Source: Pyrenophora tritici-repentis (Eukaryota > Ascomycota > Dothideomycetes > Pleosporales > Pleosporaceae). Taken from it: a stretch of 64,000 nt of DNA. The DNA lies in NCBI RefSeq assembly GCF_003171515.1, contig NC_089394.1, positions 744,001 through 808,000 on the forward strand, given 5' to 3'. Of this stretch, positions 31,559-41,011 are shown piece after piece. The notes under the pieces were generated by a model. It had not been told where the DNA came from, did not search any database, and saw only the letters and a program-made list of their open reading frames with translations. The translations under genes were made by a program, and so were the position numbers. How positions within the stretch are numbered: position 1 is the stretch's first letter; the number at the start of each line of letters is the position of its first letter.

Positions 31559-31660
31559 TTGTGGTTTTCGAAATACCTTGAGCCGCCTGGATCTGGTTAG
31601 CTTGGTGCCCAAGAACATCAACTCCCATAGTAATTTGTTAGTAAATTAATGCAGCAGCCG
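31559..31660 (+). repeat. Left long terminal inverted repeat of the two-gene element
   Basis: About 100 bp that mirror 34845-34947, with shared blocks such as AAGAACATCAACTCC and TAGTAATTTGTTAGTAAAT. Confidence 0.85.
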
Positions 31661-31768
31661 TTTCCCACCTCCAGAAGCCCATGAAGCTAGTCCTGTACTC
31701 TAAATCGTTCGTGTATAGCGTTTTGTTTGTGTGGAGCTTGTTGCGAGCTCAATCTAGCTGCTGTTGGG

Positions 31769-33463
31769 ATGCCGCCCAAGCGCCAGCGTAAGCCGAAGCA
31801 GCCATTCGATCAAGGCGTTAACCCGTCCTCCCAGAAGCGTAGAGCGCCAGCAACTAGACAAAATCCTACCCATTTAACGCCTAAACGTGTCCGCCGTGAG
31901 GCGCTGCCGTCGCCTCCAGCGACTGCCCCGCCGCGCCGTCAAAGCCCGTTGTCCGAGCCTGAGCTGCAAGCCACCCAAACAGCTGCCTCCGCGCAAGCTG
32001 AAGATATCGTTGGCGAGGATGAGGATACTTTCGAGGATGGAGATGGCGATCCGCTGCCTGAGGATGAGGATGAGATCGCTGCTAAGGGCGCTGCCGGTAG
32101 TGTTGAGGATGAGGGAGAGCCAGCGTACCGACGTCAAGAAGGCACTCCATGGCTGCCTCGCTCATCGCAAGCGCTAGAGGATGAGGTTAATCCTGTACTG
32201 CGCGTTAGGTGGAGGGCTTGCCTTGGTGGTGATATGGAGAAACACTTTATTCCTGAAGCTGCCGATAGCGAGCACGGCGTACGGCTGTACTCGCTGCATT
32301 TCGACGACCTATGGCAGTGGGTAGATGACGTTGTTGCAGAATTACGGCCAAAAAGAGCGAAGATCTCATCTGTTTGCACTGTTGTTTACCCAGCTAAGCA
32401 GGCCAAACGCGAGCGCGCGATAAAGCGATTGCGGCGAGGTGTTGATGCAACGTGGAATAGCTTTCAGCGCCTTGTTGTAGAGGTTGATAACTATGTCAGC
32501 GAGCCAGTAAACGTCGATTTCGAGCTCATCTTGGCTGAAATTCCAGGGGAGCAGCAGCCGTTGCCAACGGTTGTCGACGGTCCTCGTCGACGCACCGCAA
32601 CGGTGATTCAAGAGGAGGGGCTTGCTGGTGTAATAGCAGCTGAACAAGCAGGTAGCGGGCATGCTATTGCTATCCGGGATAGATGGCGCTGTACAGATAC
32701 CCATTGCGAGAACTATCCTTATTGCTGCTGGATGGCGCCAACAGCGAGGCAGCCAGCGCGCTTCGAAGATCACCTCTTTGTCAACGGCAACATTATCTCC
32801 ATGTGGGCAAGAGCAATTACAGCGAGAAGGGCAACGTACGATGAGCCATCTGATGATGTACGGCTTGCAATTTTGAGAGCAAAGGACCTGCGGGTGCATG
32901 AGAAAACGCGCAAGTTGCGGGCGGCTGGAGATGGCGACGATGATATCAAAAGCTTAACAAAACTGCTCATCGTTGGACAGCTTGAGCGGATGAACAGGCA
33001 ACCTCAACAGGAGTCTAACTTGCAGGCAGCTGCACCAACGATAACAAGAGCTGAGGTATCTAGTGCATCTCAGTGGGCGCCTATCCGATATGATCATGAG
33101 CAGGAGATTAACGAGCATACTAGTAATTTCTTTAACTACCTTAAGTTAAAATTTCCTACAGTTGGAGAGGACATTAACGAGCTTTATAAGACTCTTGTTA
33201 TTGACGGAGCTATGGATATCAACCTCTTGATGCAGCCATCTGGTGATATCTTGAAGTTGTGGACGCAGCATTTCAAGCAGCCTCCTGGCTGGTTTTTCAC
33301 GCTACAAAACACTGCAAAAGAATGGCAAGCTGGGTACCAGGGTCTCACAGATCGTAACTGGAGACGAGTCGAACGTTGTAAGAAAAGAGAAGAGATTGCG
33401 CGCAAGAAATTGGTGGTTGAACCGTCTAGCAGTGTTGTGGAGGATGATGGCGAGAATGCTTGA
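31769..33463 (+). CDS. Companion protein of the two-gene transposon, unknown family
   Basis: The first ATG in the frame is 31769 and the frame runs to 33463, giving 564 residues without introns. The N-terminus is very basic (MPPKRQRKPK, KRVRREAL), likely nuclear-localising. An acidic linker follows (GEDEDTFEDGDGD and PEDEDE, about residues 80-110). A folded region of about 400 residues has many Trp and a Cys/His cluster RCTDTHCENYPYCCW (about residues 320-335) that could bind zinc. The C-terminal part (FFNYLKLKFPTVGEDINELY, QPPGWFFTLQNTAKEWQAGY) is helical. No transposase, helicase, polymerase or protease motif is visible. Its place between the TIRs, opposite an intact transposase, suggests a helper in transposition or DNA binding; that is inference. 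Codon use resembles the transposase more than nearby host genes. Confidence 0.75.
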   Translation: MPPKRQRKPKQPFDQGVNPSSQKRRAPATRQNPTHLTPKRVRREALPSPPATAPPRRQSPLSEPELQATQTAASAQAEDIVGEDEDTFEDGDGDPLPEDEDEIAAKGAAGSVEDEGEPAYRRQEGTPWLPRSSQALEDEVNPVLRVRWRACLGGDMEKHFIPEAADSEHGVRLYSLHFDDLWQWVDDVVAELRPKRAKISSVCTVVYPAKQAKRERAIKRLRRGVDATWNSFQRLVVEVDNYVSEPVNVDFELILAEIPGEQQPLPTVVDGPRRRTATVIQEEGLAGVIAAEQAGSGHAIAIRDRWRCTDTHCENYPYCCWMAPTARQPARFEDHLFVNGNIISMWARAITARRATYDEPSDDVRLAILRAKDLRVHEKTRKLRAAGDGDDDIKSLTKLLIVGQLERMNRQPQQESNLQAAAPTITRAEVSSASQWAPIRYDHEQEINEHTSNFFNYLKLKFPTVGEDINELYKTLVIDGAMDINLLMQPSGDILKLWTQHFKQPPGWFFTLQNTAKEWQAGYQGLTDRNWRRVERCKKREEIARKKLVVEPSSSVVEDDGENA

Positions 33464-33767
33464 AGCTTAGTGGCCTGAGCGTTTTTGGTGACAGCGGCCC
33501 GTGCCCGCTATAGTGTTGAGGTTTTTCAGGCGTTTCAAATGCGCTGCAACAATAGTCTATTTGGATAGCCCTATGTACAACACTACAACGTTATGCGATT
33601 ATAACAGGTTAACTTCCTAAGATAGTTCTATATGTATAGAAATAGCTCTTATTTTTTTAGAATTATTAAATCGCTTTTGTGGGTTGCGCATTAAGGTGTA
33701 ATCGTTCGCATTTGTATGGTATCATCTACCTATAGAAACGTACTGTGGCATCCATTTAAAAGCACAA
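33464..33767. other. Intra-element spacer between convergent genes
   Basis: An AT-rich 304-bp spacer that must hold both 3' ends. No ORF or repeat is seen in it. Confidence 0.5.
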
Positions 33768-34742
33768 TTAATAGGGATAGCCACACCTATGGAACCAGCT
33801 TCTGCAGTTAATATTACAGCACACCAGCTGCGCTGCATACTCAAGAAAGACCCCAAAGTCAATGAAGTTCTCCGCTTGCGCTGAATTCCTTTTCATCCAC
33901 CCCTTGAGCTGCTTAAAGCTCTTCTCGATGGGGTTGAAATCTGGTGAGTATGGCGGCAGATACTCAAGGAGTACTCCAGCACTTTGGCAAAGCACCCGTA
34001 CACGCTCTGATCGATGGATGGAGGCGTTATCAAGCACGATTACTGAGGCTGGCCCTGGGTGAGGATTGCAGAACGGCAGCACTTGAAACTCTAAGAAGTC
34101 TTCTAGGATCTCAGATGTAATCGCGCCTTGAAAGATCTTATAGCTTATGTAGCCATCTATCGTCATGGCTGGCAGCAGCGACCACCGTTCTGATCGCCTG
34201 AAGCTGTGTGATAGCTCCACCGGCTCCCCGATTGGAGACCAGCCATACTTGCGGTCGCCCGTACGCTCATTGCAGGCGCTCTCGTCCAACGCAACGATCT
34301 GCTCCGCCTTATAGTGTTGCGCCATCCTGGCAAGATAGAGGCGGCGGAGTGGCTCACTCTGCTCCTTTGCCCGCTTTGTTGCAAGCTTGCGAGACCATCT
34401 CATCTTCTCTAGCTCTCGGTAAACGCTCGCAAGGCTTATCCTAACGTCGTACTCGTCGTACAAGAAGTCCCTCATCTCATCCATGTATGCGCCCGGTGAG
34501 CCATTGAGGTATGCCTGAAGGCCTTCGCGCTGAGCTTGCCGGAGTATAGATGGCCGCCCAAGTCGAACGCAGCGCGGCGGATAAGGCACGCCCCAAAACT
34601 CTAAGCTCAACCTCAGCTTTGCTACTGTGTTACGGCTCGCACCTGTAGCTCTAGAGATGGCTCGATCACTTTCGCAGGCAGCAATTCGGTCGAGGATAGC
34701 CTGGAGAACAGCGGGCTGCAAGCGGTGGCCGGTGCCTGGCAT
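33768..34742 (-). CDS. IS630/Tc1-mariner-type DDE transposase
   Basis: The ATG at 34742 starts MPGTGHRLQPAVLQ, giving 324 residues; codons upstream to 34778 are open but lack an ATG. The N-terminal half has a helix-turn-helix (DRAISRATGASRNTVAKLR) and a winged segment (YDVRISLASVYRELEKMRWS). The catalytic core has D in IVALDESACNERTG, D in VIVLDNASIHRS and E in LPPYSPDFNPIEKSFK, a complete DDE triad of the DDE_3/IS630 kind. KYGWSPIG and the PPYSPDFNPIE box are hallmarks. No nonsense codons or frameshifts are present, so the protein could be active. Confidence 0.93.
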   Translation of the reverse strand: MPGTGHRLQPAVLQAILDRIAACESDRAISRATGASRNTVAKLRLSLEFWGVPYPPRCVRLGRPSILRQAQREGLQAYLNGSPGAYMDEMRDFLYDEYDVRISLASVYRELEKMRWSRKLATKRAKEQSEPLRRLYLARMAQHYKAEQIVALDESACNERTGDRKYGWSPIGEPVELSHSFRRSERWSLLPAMTIDGYISYKIFQGAITSEILEDFLEFQVLPFCNPHPGPASVIVLDNASIHRSERVRVLCQSAGVLLEYLPPYSPDFNPIEKSFKQLKGWMKRNSAQAENFIDFGVFLEYAAQLVCCNINCRSWFHRCGYPY

Positions 34743-34844
34743 CGCGATGAGATGGGCTCGAGAAAATTGCAACACCAAAAACGCGAGTCAGTAGAGGCGA
34801 TCGCAGCAAACAATGAACTTCAAATACGTTGTGGGTGTTAGAAA

Positions 34845-34947
34845 GCGTGGCTGCATCGATTTACTAACAAATTACTATAGGAGTTGATGTTCTTGGCCAC
34901 CAAGCCAACCAGATCCAGGTGGCTCAAGGTATTTCGAGAAACACCCA
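34845..34947 (-). repeat. Right long terminal inverted repeat of the two-gene element
   Basis: Inverted counterpart of 31559-31660 with about ten mismatches. Confidence 0.85.
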
Positions 34948-35028
34948 TAACGCCGGGTACATTCCACCACACTCGAACACCATCCCATCCTATCTCAAGC
35001 ACACTTATATTGGACGATTCTTATGTGG

Positions 35029-35310
35029 CTATCTGTTGATCCTGTCTGACGCCAACATACGTTCGTTTTGCGGACCGTTATTGGCATAACGTAGTTGCCC
35101 GGAGCGTCTCAAGATACTATTGAAGAGACCCTCGAGCACCTCAGAACCCGTGGGTACCTCCTCTCCGTGTAGCACCGACCTGTTACAAATGGTTACGTCT
35201 ACGCGGTATTTGTCATCATAGTGCTTGGTGAATAGGTTGTGAGTGAGGCTAATGCTGACTGAGTATGATGTCACCCGCTTATGTTTCAATCGTCGAAGAA
35301 CTCCTGTAAC
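35029..35310 (-). pseudogene. Orphan coding fragment next to the transposon cluster
   Basis: A minus-strand frame that can begin just after a CTGTTACAG acceptor-like word (35310) ends at TAG 35029. It encodes about 93 residues with balanced codon use (for example SVSISLTHNLFTKHYDDKYR and LEGLFNSILRRSGQLRYA). The first Met lies inside it. It looks like the last exon of a gene whose upstream exons I cannot trace, possibly truncated during transposon activity. No family recognised. Confidence 0.3.
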
Positions 35311-35576
35311 AGATAGATCATATGGTTTCTTTGTTTTATCTTCGCCTATTAAACCCTCTTTACTATTCCTATCCTTATTGCTCTCTATCAGTTTTTAGAC
35401 ATGATAGCAAGTGAAAACGGTACAGATTAAATAAATGCTCAGTCACTGTCCCAGGATCTAGCAAGAATGAATCTCTTAGACACATCCTTCTCTCTAAGTT
35501 GACAGAAGCCAATGTCTCCGGATGCATTTAAAGATTTCAATACGTGTGAATGGAATCCGAGCTTACTAGGATATTG

Positions 35577-35586
35577 GGCCAAGATC
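35577..35586. repeat. Left 10-bp target-site duplication of the MITE
   Basis: GGCCAAGATC, repeated exactly at 35743-35752. Confidence 0.8.
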
Positions 35587-35742
35587 AGAGATGTCAACAA
35601 GCAAGTCAAGCTGGCTTGATTCTTATCGATTGCAGATCACAGACAATATAGAGGCTCGTGCACAGTGGCACGTCCCAGAGAATGGTCTGTGATCTGCAAT
35701 CGATAAGAATCAAGCCAGCTTGACTTGCTTGTTGACATCTCT
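35587..35742. mobile_element. Fold-back MITE, 156 bp, 58-bp perfect inverted repeats
   Basis: Arm 35587-35644 is a perfect inverted repeat of 35685-35742, with a 40-nt loop between. The arms start AGAGATGTCAACAAGCAAGT. GGCCAAGATC stands directly outside both ends (35577-35586 and 35743-35752), a 10-bp direct repeat that reads as a target-site duplication. A 9-11 bp duplication with long TIRs fits Mutator-like MITEs; hAT would give 8 bp and Tc1-mariner TA. No coding capacity. Confidence 0.85.
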
Positions 35743-35819
35743 GGCCAAGATCCCCTGCGTCTTACCGCAGACTCTCATCCTGATCCAAGCAGTACCCCTA
35801 TATCCTCAACCCCACAATA

Positions 35820-36150
35820 ATAGCCTTGTGCGCCTCCGCACACCTATCAGTTATCACATACAGCTCATCTGAACTGTCACTCGGTGTTTGAGTCGATGTC
35901 TGAAAGTGCGAGAAAGAGTTGTACTCGCGCTTCTGAAAGATCGCTATCGTAGGACCCCCAGAAGTTGAGTATCTCCAGTGGCGACCATGCCGTTTCCGCG
36001 GCTAGGTATGGTGATTATTTTTGCAGTGGTTGTGTCAATTCGAAGCCGGGTTTTCAATGTGGATATCTGCTTTGAGGAGGCCTTCGACAACTCTGGCATC
36101 ATACAAGGGGATTGTGGGAAGGACATTTTGTGATATTCTCAGACACGTCA
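35820..36150 (-). pseudogene. Decayed small coding region
   Basis: Three short minus-strand stretches in different frames look protein-coding: LYDARVVEGLLKADIHIEN (about 36060-36110), WSPLEILNFWGSYDSD (about 35930-35985) and SSDELYVITDRCAEAHKAII (about 35825-35885). No splice pattern I tried joins them, and a TAG and TGA interrupt. This suggests a frameshifted remnant. I do not recognise the protein. Confidence 0.25.
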
Positions 36151-36380
36151 GAGCAATTGAATCAACAAACTAGTATATTTATATGAAGATATACCCTTGG
36201 ATTTGAGATATCACTTATCCTGGTATTAGACAAGTTCAGGTTCACAACAAGGGCATTATGTGAACATGATCAGTTTGATAGATATGGCTGATCTGGAGAA
36301 AGAAGGTTGATTGAGTTGTGGCTAATTACACGTAACGAATGTGGTTTCGACAAAAGAAAGAAGCATTAGACTTCCTACAA

Positions 36381-37447
36381 TCACAGTAGCGGGTAAGGTT
36401 CCGTTAGGGTTAGTAGATCGCGTGATCCAGCGGCCAGATCATAACACCTCAAGGCGACGTCGAGTAAAGCGCCCCGGAAATTTGATTCGTACGCGTGTCT
36501 CTCAACAAGTAGCCCAGCCTGGGCGCATCGCTTTGCCTTCCAGTACTCCTCGTTGGCGAGATGATTCTGAACCAATAGCCACCAGCTATATTGCAGAAGT
36601 TAGCGCACTTGAGATTCAACAAATGAGCAGAAAGAACTTACGCATTAGCTAACCTTTCATCCCATATTCCCATACTTTGCAGGATGGTGATGTACACGCG
36701 TAAGTTATCAATGACCGTGTCCCTCTCTTGGATAGGAGATGGACCCTCCATATTTTCAATCATGGGATGCATCCACGTTAAGCATATTCGTTTCCCTTCG
36801 TCCATTTGCGCTTGATCAAGTGGTTTGCAGCCACTGCATGCGCAGGCAAAGTCCCAGCTTCTATTCAACTCGCGCTTGCGGACAGTGTGGCCAACCAGCA
36901 TGTGCCCATGGGTCATGTAGTTCACGAAGATCTCTGCGCCCGCTGTTATCTTCTTCGATGCTACCAGTCTTCCTTGTGCTCGTTTCACTTCAGGTGTAGA
37001 GGTTCTTGAATTGATGTGAACTGTCGCGTTTGGAACACAAGAGTGATTTGCCAAGCTTATAGTTGGATATACGGCAACATATATTTTATTGGAACGAGTG
37101 CTCCTGCTCTCTACCATAAACTCAAAACAGTTGTGTTGGATACGATCAACAAGTATATGGCTTGGTGTTGCTGCAGGATTCATTGTAAAGAGATTGTTGA
37201 ATCTTATCCGGTCATTATCGTCGAGTTTCCCAACTTCGGTTTGCAGATGACTAGTGAACCTGTCTCGTTCCCTCTGGAAGAAATTATAGACTGCAGTGGC
37301 TGCGGCTCGGTTTTCAGTGACAGTTGTGTTGCAATAGACCAGTGCATTCTCCTGGACGATAAGCGCGCCTCGCTCAATGTCGTGTGATGCGACCAGGCCG
37401 TAACCTGCAACAACGCCCACGTTAGATATTCTTGCCAAAGTAGCCAT
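36381..37447 (-). CDS. SET-domain protein (probable lysine methyltransferase)
   Basis: Exon 1 (37447-36642) and exon 2 (36585-36381) join across a 56-bp GTAAGT..ATATAG intron and encode 336 residues. The exon 1 frame would stop at TAA two bases past the donor, so splicing extends the protein by 68 residues. The SET fold is shown by GYGLVASHDIERGALI at the start, SLANHSCVPNATVHI (the NHSC.PN cofactor/knot motif) and AGAEIFVNYM. A post-SET-like Cys pair (CACSGC) follows. The long insertion between the first strand and NHSC resembles SET proteins of the SMYD/RKM sort, which often modify non-histone targets. The substrate is unknown. Start ATG at 37447 is directly before the first SET strand. Confidence 0.82.
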
Positions 37448-39100
37448 GGCTCTTCGATGTATGTGATGTGAGAATTGTTCTGAAGAATCTGCAATTTGGG
37501 AACAAATGCATTAACTATTTATGTAGCAAGCTAATATAATAAGACATTCCAAGCCATCTACTACGAGATTGAACAAGGCAACGACTGAGACTTCTAGAAT
37601 TGTCTTGGAGCAAACAAGATATGCTCATCAATCAAGAGAAGAGACTCTACCCCCATAATAACAAAACAGGACTAATATTGAGGATAACTCGATTCGCAAT
37701 GAAGACCCATGACGTAGATAGGTTCTGAAATACGTCTATGCGTGTCGTTATGTCGACACCAGTGGAACAAGTGTTTTATTCTCCATGTTCAAACTTCCAC
37801 CTACAGTCCATTTTGTGCACACTCAACACGTGTACCTCAATTTGCATTTCGAAAGCATACATCATCGCAATCTCAAAAATGTCGCAATCCTTCTACCACC
37901 ACACACATGATCCTTCTCGTCTACTCAAACCGTAAAAACGAAAACAAAAAAACCCCTACAGCAAGAAAACAAGATAAAACACCACAACCACGGAGCATAC
38001 GTCCAAACTGGGTTGCTGGGCTGGCCTTCCCACTATCGAAAAAAAAACAGAGCTCGCGTACATATGCCGTCCACCACACGTCATGCAAGCCAAGCAGCTG
38101 CAGCAACGGGTGCGGCCACTGCGGTACGGGCTGCGGGCATCATCGCTTGTACCTGCCAAGCGCTCATCCAGGGGCAAACAAGAACAACAACAAAAGTCCC
38201 CACCTCCCTGCACCCAGCTTGCCACAACGTCTCTTAGCCAACGCTTCTACTGCCCCATTCTCACGTGCCCATCTGCCCCTAACTCCAGCATGCAAAAGTA
38301 AGAAAGCAAAAAAACCCGCTCCGTCGCCACCGCTTTACCACTACATCCATTGGTTCACAACCATTCTCAATCCGCTGGCTTAGCCAGCCAGGTACGGTAA
38401 GTGTAGCCAAGTACCTACCTATCATGTGCACATGAACCTATCCGACCTACACCCAAGCCTTTCCAGCCGCCGTCCGTCGAAAACACGAGAATCACGAGAC
38501 ACACCCCCGTCCCCCCAAACCCCTCTAATGCTAGCCCTAGCCAGCTCCCAATTCGCGGAGATTGGGCCTTGCGCTTGAGTTATTGTGCATCCCAGCTCGC
38601 TACTCGCTAGGCGCACTTGCTATTGCAATGGATGGCTATAGGTAACGGGACGGTAAATAGGTAAATGCGTAGTTTATGCTTTTTCTTTTACGAGATGGGT
38701 ACGAGGGCTAGGCCGGTTTGACGGGGCTGGACCGCAATGGAGGATGAGCTGAGGGACGGACCGTGATGCGCGCGCGCATGTGCGGCGGTGTCTTGACCTG
38801 GTCCTGCTGCTGCTGTTCGTTCGCTCGCTCGTTCGTTCGTTCACCCTGACGCTTTCCTGTTTCGTGATTTGAGCCAAGTCCGCGTCTTGCCTGTCTGCAA
38901 TATATACTATCGTTTATGTGTTGCTGATCATTCATTTTACTTTTGTTTCGGGTAACTATAGTTAATAGTTATTATTATTATCTTTTTTGGTCAACTATAC
39001 CTACCGATCCACGTAAACGTTCCTCATCGCTAGCTATACGTGTGTTGCCGCCCCAAAAGATCTAGAGGAAGGAAAGAACCACACAACCCGAAGAAAAGAT
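37448..39100. other. Intergenic, 1.65 kb
   Basis: A 213-codon plus-strand frame (37742-38383) is Lys/Ser/Pro/His-rich with no domain and no ATG-proximal signal; I take it as chance. The segment near 38940-39000 is AT-rich. GTTC repeats occur at about 38817-38840. No RNA gene seen. Confidence 0.5.
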
Positions 39101-39724
39101 ATGTCAAAGTTTCTTCTCGCGCTGCTCGGCATGGTAGCCGTTGCGCTCGCACAAGATTCCCCATCAAGCAGTAAGTCACCCTTTCTTTTGGCACCGTTTT
39201 TTCAATAGTGGCATGCAGGTTACCCAGGTGGAGAAACAGTAGTATCATCGCCAACGACATGCGCGCGTGCCGTGCGTGCATGCAGCAAAGGGACCAAACT
39301 AACACCTCTACCCCTAGCCTTTGTCGAAACTAACACTGAGCCCTACTATGGCCCCAACGGTCTCGTCTACCCCACGCTCAGCGCCGCGGCTACTTCATCT
39401 GCTTCTTTCGCTTCCAACCAGACTACTACGATTGTTCTGAGCCCAACCACTTCTGCGGCTGTCTATCCGTCTGGCCAGCTGGCAAACGCTACACTGTCGA
39501 CGTCGAGCAAGGCGCGGAACTCGACGATAACGCATGCTACGACCTCGCATACGGCTACTCAGTCATCCACGTCCACTAGTGCGTCCCGTACGTCGAGTTC
39601 TATAGTTCGTGGGACTACGGCTAGTACGACTGCTCCGGCGGGGACTGGCGCCGCTGCAGCAAACTTTCCTGAGGCAGTGGGGGTCATAATTGGCGGCCTC
39701 GTGGCCGGATGGGCGATCTTGTAG
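39101..39724 (+). CDS. GPI-anchored Ser/Thr-rich cell-wall protein, 3 exons
   Basis: Exons 39101-39170, 39219-39266 and 39318-39724 join to give 174 residues. Residues 1-17 (MSKFLLALLGMVAVALA) are a signal peptide. A short segment with one Cys (SSPTTCAPFVETNTEPYYGP) is followed by about 110 residues of Ser/Thr/Ala suited to O-mannosylation, with two N-glycosylation sequons (NQT, NAT). The C-terminus ends in a small-residue site and hydrophobic tail (FPEAVGVIIGGLVAGWAIL), the pattern of a GPI-attachment signal. The protein is thus likely displayed on the wall or membrane. The middle 48-bp exon is required to keep the frame. Ligand or role is unknown. Confidence 0.78.
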
Positions 39725-40017
39725 GAAGCTTTGAAGGGCGGTCATTTTCTTCATTAGCGTGGGAGATGACCGCAGGACAAAATGTTTAGCATGCGCACAA
39801 CGCCGATAGAAATAATGAAAACGAGTGCCGTGGTAGGGACATGCTTGTGAACCTAGCGGGTGTTGGGTACAACATCATAGGGTATATTCGATATGTGCTC
39901 GTTCAAGTGACCTGTGAGCTTTCTGTAAAAAACGTCATCTAGCATTTCATACTTTTGCCATTATCAATCCCAACGCCTGCCAAACGCCGTAAGATGCAAC
40001 CAAAATTGTCCAGCTTC

Positions 40018-40780
40018 TTATTCCTCCATGGCGCCAACCTCGGTCACCGACTCGGTGGCCTTGGAATAGTAGGCCTTGAGGTCGATCTTGAAGTCAGCCA
40101 TGGCTACACCGAACATCTTCAGTAGCGCTGTCTGATGACTGTTCATGACCTTTCCCTCTTCGGCAATCGTGTAAGGAGCATCCAAGACAATTTTTCCTTG
40201 TTGGAGCCTTGTTGGCATACCCCATTTCCTGATGGTGGTCTCCATGCTATGCGGCAGCGGTACATCCTCGTCTTCAGGCACCTCCCCACCTCTTGAGTGA
40301 ACCACACCGGCAGGTACTGTAAATGTCTGTGTAGCGACAACACCGGCACGCGCAAAGTCGGTTTTGGAGTAGGCAGAAAAGTAGTCGATAATCTCGCTGG
40401 GGTCGCGACTGGTAAATAGGAGCCCAACGTTGCCATTGAGGTGTTTGGTAAGCTCGGAGAGATTGGTTAGGTGCTCCTCTGCTGGCGTCTGGCCGAGCGC
40501 CTTTGCCATTACTTTGGTCTTGCCGAAGAAGAATCTGCGCAAATGTCAGATACCTGCCACCTCAATCTGCTCAGCTACATGACACATACCGGCTGTCTGA
40601 AAACTCTGCGCGCACATCCTTCAGGTACGAGTTGCGCATGTTTTCCACTGCAAAAACGAAGACGTGCTCGTAGTTATCGGCGGCTTCCTGGACATTGGCA
40701 AACAGCTTCAAGGAAAGCTCCTTGCCCTTCTTGTCCGTCTTGGTAAGGTGTACGACCTTCGCGCGCTTCGATTTGGGCAT
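40018..40780 (-). CDS. MRT4: Ribosome assembly factor MRT4
   Basis: Exon 1 (40780-40590) and exon 2 (40534-40018) are separated by a 55-bp intron and encode 235 residues, the family's usual length. MRT4 is a nucleolar paralogue of ribosomal P0 that holds the stalk site on pre-60S particles until P0 replaces it. MPKSKRAKVVHLTKTDKKGK at the N-terminus, VFVFAVENMRNSYLKDVR, and RFFFGKTKVMAKALG across the splice junction are family signatures. The ending lacks the acidic P-protein tail, as expected for MRT4. It diverges from MDM10 with 231 bp between the start codons. Confidence 0.92.
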
Positions 40781-41011
40781 TTTGACAGGATTATTGAAGT
40801 TTTTGGGGGTGGTGTAGGTTGCGGCGTTGCGCTCGAGAGAAAGTTCGACCAGGCGCAACTTCCAAAAAATTGAGCGGGGAATTTTGGCGAATCACCGATT
40901 GGTGCAGCCGCGGCTCAACTCCGCTACGCATCTTCCAGCAATCCCACCCACCTCTCGTTCAAGCTTGCAGACATCAAAGTCGCTCGAAATGGTACACAGA
41001 TGACATAAGAC
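40781..41011. promoter_or_regulatory. Divergent promoter between MRT4 and MDM10
   Basis: 231 bp separate the two ATGs. A CACCGATTGGTGC imperfect palindrome at about 40892-40904 contains ATTGG (CCAAT-box core on minus). Specific factors cannot be named with confidence. Confidence 0.5.

Larger units (their letters stand above)
31559..34947. mobile_element. Two-gene IS630/mariner-type DNA transposon, about 3.4 kb, apparently intact
   Basis: Both ends carry inverted repeats of about 100 bp at roughly 90% identity, starting TCGAAATACCTTGAGCC (about 31568) and mirrored at about 34938. TA lies just outside on each side (31557-31558 and 34948-34949), as in Tc1-mariner insertions. Inside are two convergent genes: a 564-residue protein on plus (31769-33463) and a DDE transposase on minus (33768-34742), 304 bp apart. 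Neither has a stop or frameshift. The TIRs differ at several bases, mostly transitions, so the insertion is not brand new. The outermost 8-10 bases match poorly and the exact ends are uncertain by a few bases. Confidence 0.82.

Noticed and set aside
37742..38383. 213-codon plus-strand ORF in the 37-39 kb gap
   Set aside because: Lys/Ser/His/Pro-rich low-complexity text with no signal, domain or conserved block.
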